A DNA stretch of 64,000 bases from DASSUW01 sp963811895. GTDB lineage: Bacteria > Actinomycetota > Thermoleophilia > Solirubrobacterales > Solirubrobacteraceae. Within the stretch, counting starts at the first letter, position 1; each line of letters starts with the position of its first letter. The notes under the pieces were generated by a model. That model saw only the letters and a program-made list of their open reading frames with translations. It did not search any database and was not told the DNA's origin. Of this stretch, positions 62,384 through 64,000 are shown piece after piece. The stretch spans positions 1 through 64,000 of the forward strand of contig CAWETE010000002.1 of assembly GCA_963811895.1 (NCBI GenBank), given 5' to 3'. Both the position numbers and the translations under genes were made by a program.

Positions 62384-63696
62384 GCCTGCACGACCCTGAT
62401 CCCAGGCTGGCTGCCGCCGTCTTCCACGCGGCGATCGAGCGCATGGCCGCCGATCCGCCGCCGCTGGGCCTTTCGGTGGAGCCGGAGGCGCTGCCGCCGG
62501 GGACGATCACGCGCGAGGGCCTCGGCGGCGAGCGCGTGCTGGCGCTGCTGCGGGACGTCCTGCTGCCCACCACCACCGCGATCGACCACCCGCGCTACCT
62601 CGCCTTCATCCCCGGGGCTCCGACCGCCGCCGCCTCGCTGACCGACCTGCTGCTCAGCGTCTACGCGATCTACGGCGGCTCGTGGCTCGAGTCGGCCGGC
62701 GCCACCCATGCCGAGAACGAGGCGCTGCGCTGGCTCGCCGGCCTGGCCGGCCTGCCGGCCTCGGCCGGCGGCACGTTCGTGCAGGGCGGGACGAACGGCA
62801 ACCTGTCGGCCCTTCACGCCGCGCGCGAGCGCGCGCGCCACGACGGCGCGAAGGCCACCCGCGTCGCCGTCAGCGAGGAGGTCCACTCCTCGGTGCGCTC
62901 GATGCTGCGGGTGATGGACGCCGGCACGCTCGAGGTGCCCGGGGCGCGGCTGACCGGCGAGACGCTGCGCGAGGCGCTCGGCGACGCGGACGGGGTGTTC
63001 GCGGTCGTGGCCACCGCCGGCACCACCAACCTCGGCACGATCGACGACCTGGCCGGCATCGCCGACGTGTGCGGCGAGCGCGGGCTGTGGATGCACGTCG
63101 ACGGCGCCTACGGCCTCGGGGCGCTGTGCGCGCCCAGCATGCGCGACCGGTTCGCCGGCATCGAGCACGCCGACTCGTTCATCGTCGACCCGCACAAGTG
63201 GCTGTTCGCGCCGTTCGACTCCTGCGCGCTGATCTACCGCGATCCCGCCTACGGGCGCGCGGCGCACCGCCAGCACGCCGGCTATCTCGAATCGCTGTAC
63301 GCCGACGACACGCACTTCAACGCGTCCGACTACGGCGTCCAGCTCTCGCGCCGCCCGCGCGGGCTGCCGTTCTGGTTCTCGCTCGCCGTCCACGGCACCG
63401 ACGCCTACACCGAGGCCGTGGAGCGCACGTTGGCCGTCACGCGCGAGGCCGCGGAGGAGATCCGGCGCCGCGACGACCTGGAGCTCGTGGCCGACCCCGA
63501 GCTGTCGGTCCTGGTCTTCCGCCGCCGCGGCTGGGAGGCCGCCGACTACGCCCGCTGGGCGGCCGACCTGCGCGAGTCAGGCACCGCGTTCGTGCTGCCG
63601 ACGACCCACGACGGCGAGGCCGTCGGGCGGCTCGCGCTCGTCAACCCGCGGACCACGCTCGAGGACATCGAGATCGTTCTCGACGCAATGATCTGA
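62380..63696 (+). CDS. PLP-dependent group II amino-acid decarboxylase
   Basis: 438 residues. Aromatic-L-amino-acid/glutamate decarboxylase fold: HPRYLAFIPGAPTAAASLTD, TFVQGGTNGNLSALHAARER, VSEEVHSSVRSM, VATAGTTNLGTIDDLAGIAD, MHVDGAYGLGAL, and the PLP-lysine in SFIVDPHKWLFAPFDSCALI. GTG 62380 overlaps the stop of the hydrolase gene by 4 nt. Substrate (tryptophan, tyrosine, diaminobutyrate or other) cannot be decided. Confidence 0.9.
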   Translation: MSLHDPDPRLAAAVFHAAIERMAADPPPLGLSVEPEALPPGTITREGLGGERVLALLRDVLLPTTTAIDHPRYLAFIPGAPTAAASLTDLLLSVYAIYGGSWLESAGATHAENEALRWLAGLAGLPASAGGTFVQGGTNGNLSALHAARERARHDGAKATRVAVSEEVHSSVRSMLRVMDAGTLEVPGARLTGETLREALGDADGVFAVVATAGTTNLGTIDDLAGIADVCGERGLWMHVDGAYGLGALCAPSMRDRFAGIEHADSFIVDPHKWLFAPFDSCALIYRDPAYGRAAHRQHAGYLESLYADDTHFNASDYGVQLSRRPRGLPFWFSLAVHGTDAYTEAVERTLAVTREAAEEIRRRDDLELVADPELSVLVFRRRGWEAADYARWAADLRESGTAFVLPTTHDGEAVGRLALVNPRTTLEDIEIVLDAMI

Positions 63697-63773
63697 ATCA
63701 GGGCGGATAACCGCACTCTCATACACGTGTCCGCATCATTCAAGAACCGCCTGAAGGGGGCGATTCTCCCGCC

Positions 63774-63923
63774 ATGACCACCCCGCCGCTCAAGCCGGTC
63801 CGCACCGCAGACGTCCAGCAGGTGCTGGCGTCGCAGCGCGACCTGCATCTGCGCCAGCGGGAGCTCGTCCGCGCCAGCCTCACGCTGTGCCCGGGCAAGG
63901 CTCCCCGCCCCTCGGCTCGCTAA
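63774..63923 (+). CDS. small protein of 49 residues
   Basis: Fifty codons starting MTTPPLKPVRTADVQQVLAS, with a helical basic middle (QRDLHLRQRELVRASLTL) and a Pro/Arg end. GGGGG lies about 12 nt upstream. The TAA shares bases with the stop codon of the convergent GNAT gene. No family recognised. The open frame and end position give moderate support. Confidence 0.4.
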   Translation: MTTPPLKPVRTADVQQVLASQRDLHLRQRELVRASLTLCPGKAPRPSAR

Positions 63924-64000
63924 AGCCGCCGGCGCATGAAGATGTCCTGGCCCCCGGTCTTGCCGGTGTCGAAGCCGAGGGATCGGTACAGGGCAAGCGC
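63920..64000 (-). CDS. GNAT acetyltransferase, C-terminal fragment
   Basis: The last 26 residues of a minus-strand gene that continues beyond the window: ALALYRSLGFDTGKTGGQDI followed by FMRRRL and a TAG at 63920-63922. The A-x-x-LY-x-x-x-GF pattern is the conserved motif B region of GNAT N-acetyltransferases. Only the terminus is visible, so the substrate cannot be inferred. Confidence 0.7.
   Translation of the reverse strand, partial: ALALYRSLGFDTGKTGGQDIFMRRRL

Overview
The window is 64 kb of very GC-rich bacterial chromosome with GTG and TTG starts, tight operons and many 1-4 nt stop/start overlaps. The gene content (DUF5317, DUF1707, DUF4242, MprAB-like two-component system, LAL-type LuxR ATPases, split PTS dihydroxyacetone kinase) points to Actinomycetota, most likely class Thermoleophilia (Solirubrobacterales). 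That placement is an inference from gene content and composition. No prophage, transposase, CRISPR array or rRNA was seen. One tRNA (Phe, GAA) is present.

Layout. 1-7.9 kb: end of a secreted protein, a CGNR-type regulator, an EamA exporter with a near-consensus promoter, a heavily frameshifted LuxR ATPase and thioredoxin-like gene, an epoxide hydrolase, tRNA-Phe and an isocitrate-lyase/PEP-mutase family enzyme. 7.9-20.3 kb: methyltransferase, MFS and DUF5317 genes, a short unit of two micro-ORFs ending in a hairpin just before a membrane GGDEF-EAL protein, then an AlkZ-like protein, an M23 peptidase, an ArsR/SRPBCC pair, an MrfA-like helicase and a HAD/kinase pair. 20.3-28.6 kb: a glycerol/dihydroxyacetone island: glpF-dhaK-dhaL-ptsI on plus, ptsH-dhaM on minus, an IclR regulator, a HOT-like iron alcohol dehydrogenase and an MHS transporter. 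Matching palindromes lie before glpF and at iclR/dhaM.

28.6-37.4 kb: htrA-moxR-VWA-DUF58-VWA on minus, divergent from an MprAB-like two-component pair, then a HAD phosphatase and gpsA. 37.5-46.9 kb: LVIVD-repeat secreted protein, glycerate kinase, HxlR regulator, an intact LuxR ATPase, small secreted or lipoproteins, an ATP-dependent DNA ligase, a 34-aa membrane peptide, a LysR regulator and a 207-bp nested palindrome. 46.9-53.8 kb: SDR, DtxR/MntR-type regulator, a kynurenine-type cassette (aminotransferase, formamidase-like hydrolase, kynureninase), a membrane beta-propeller protein and a lipoprotein. 53.8-64 kb: ABC-F, DUF1707, pepT-sucD-sucC, an ECF sigma factor with a membrane partner, then a HAD / metallo-beta-lactamase / PLP-decarboxylase chain and the end of a GNAT gene.

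Reading frames. About ten conserved genes are interrupted by single-base indels, mostly one extra base, whose removal restores a full-length family member. These are entered as CDS and marked frameshifted, because sequencing error is the likeliest cause. Two neighbouring genes (1922-5667) carry about sixteen frame changes and are entered as pseudogenes.
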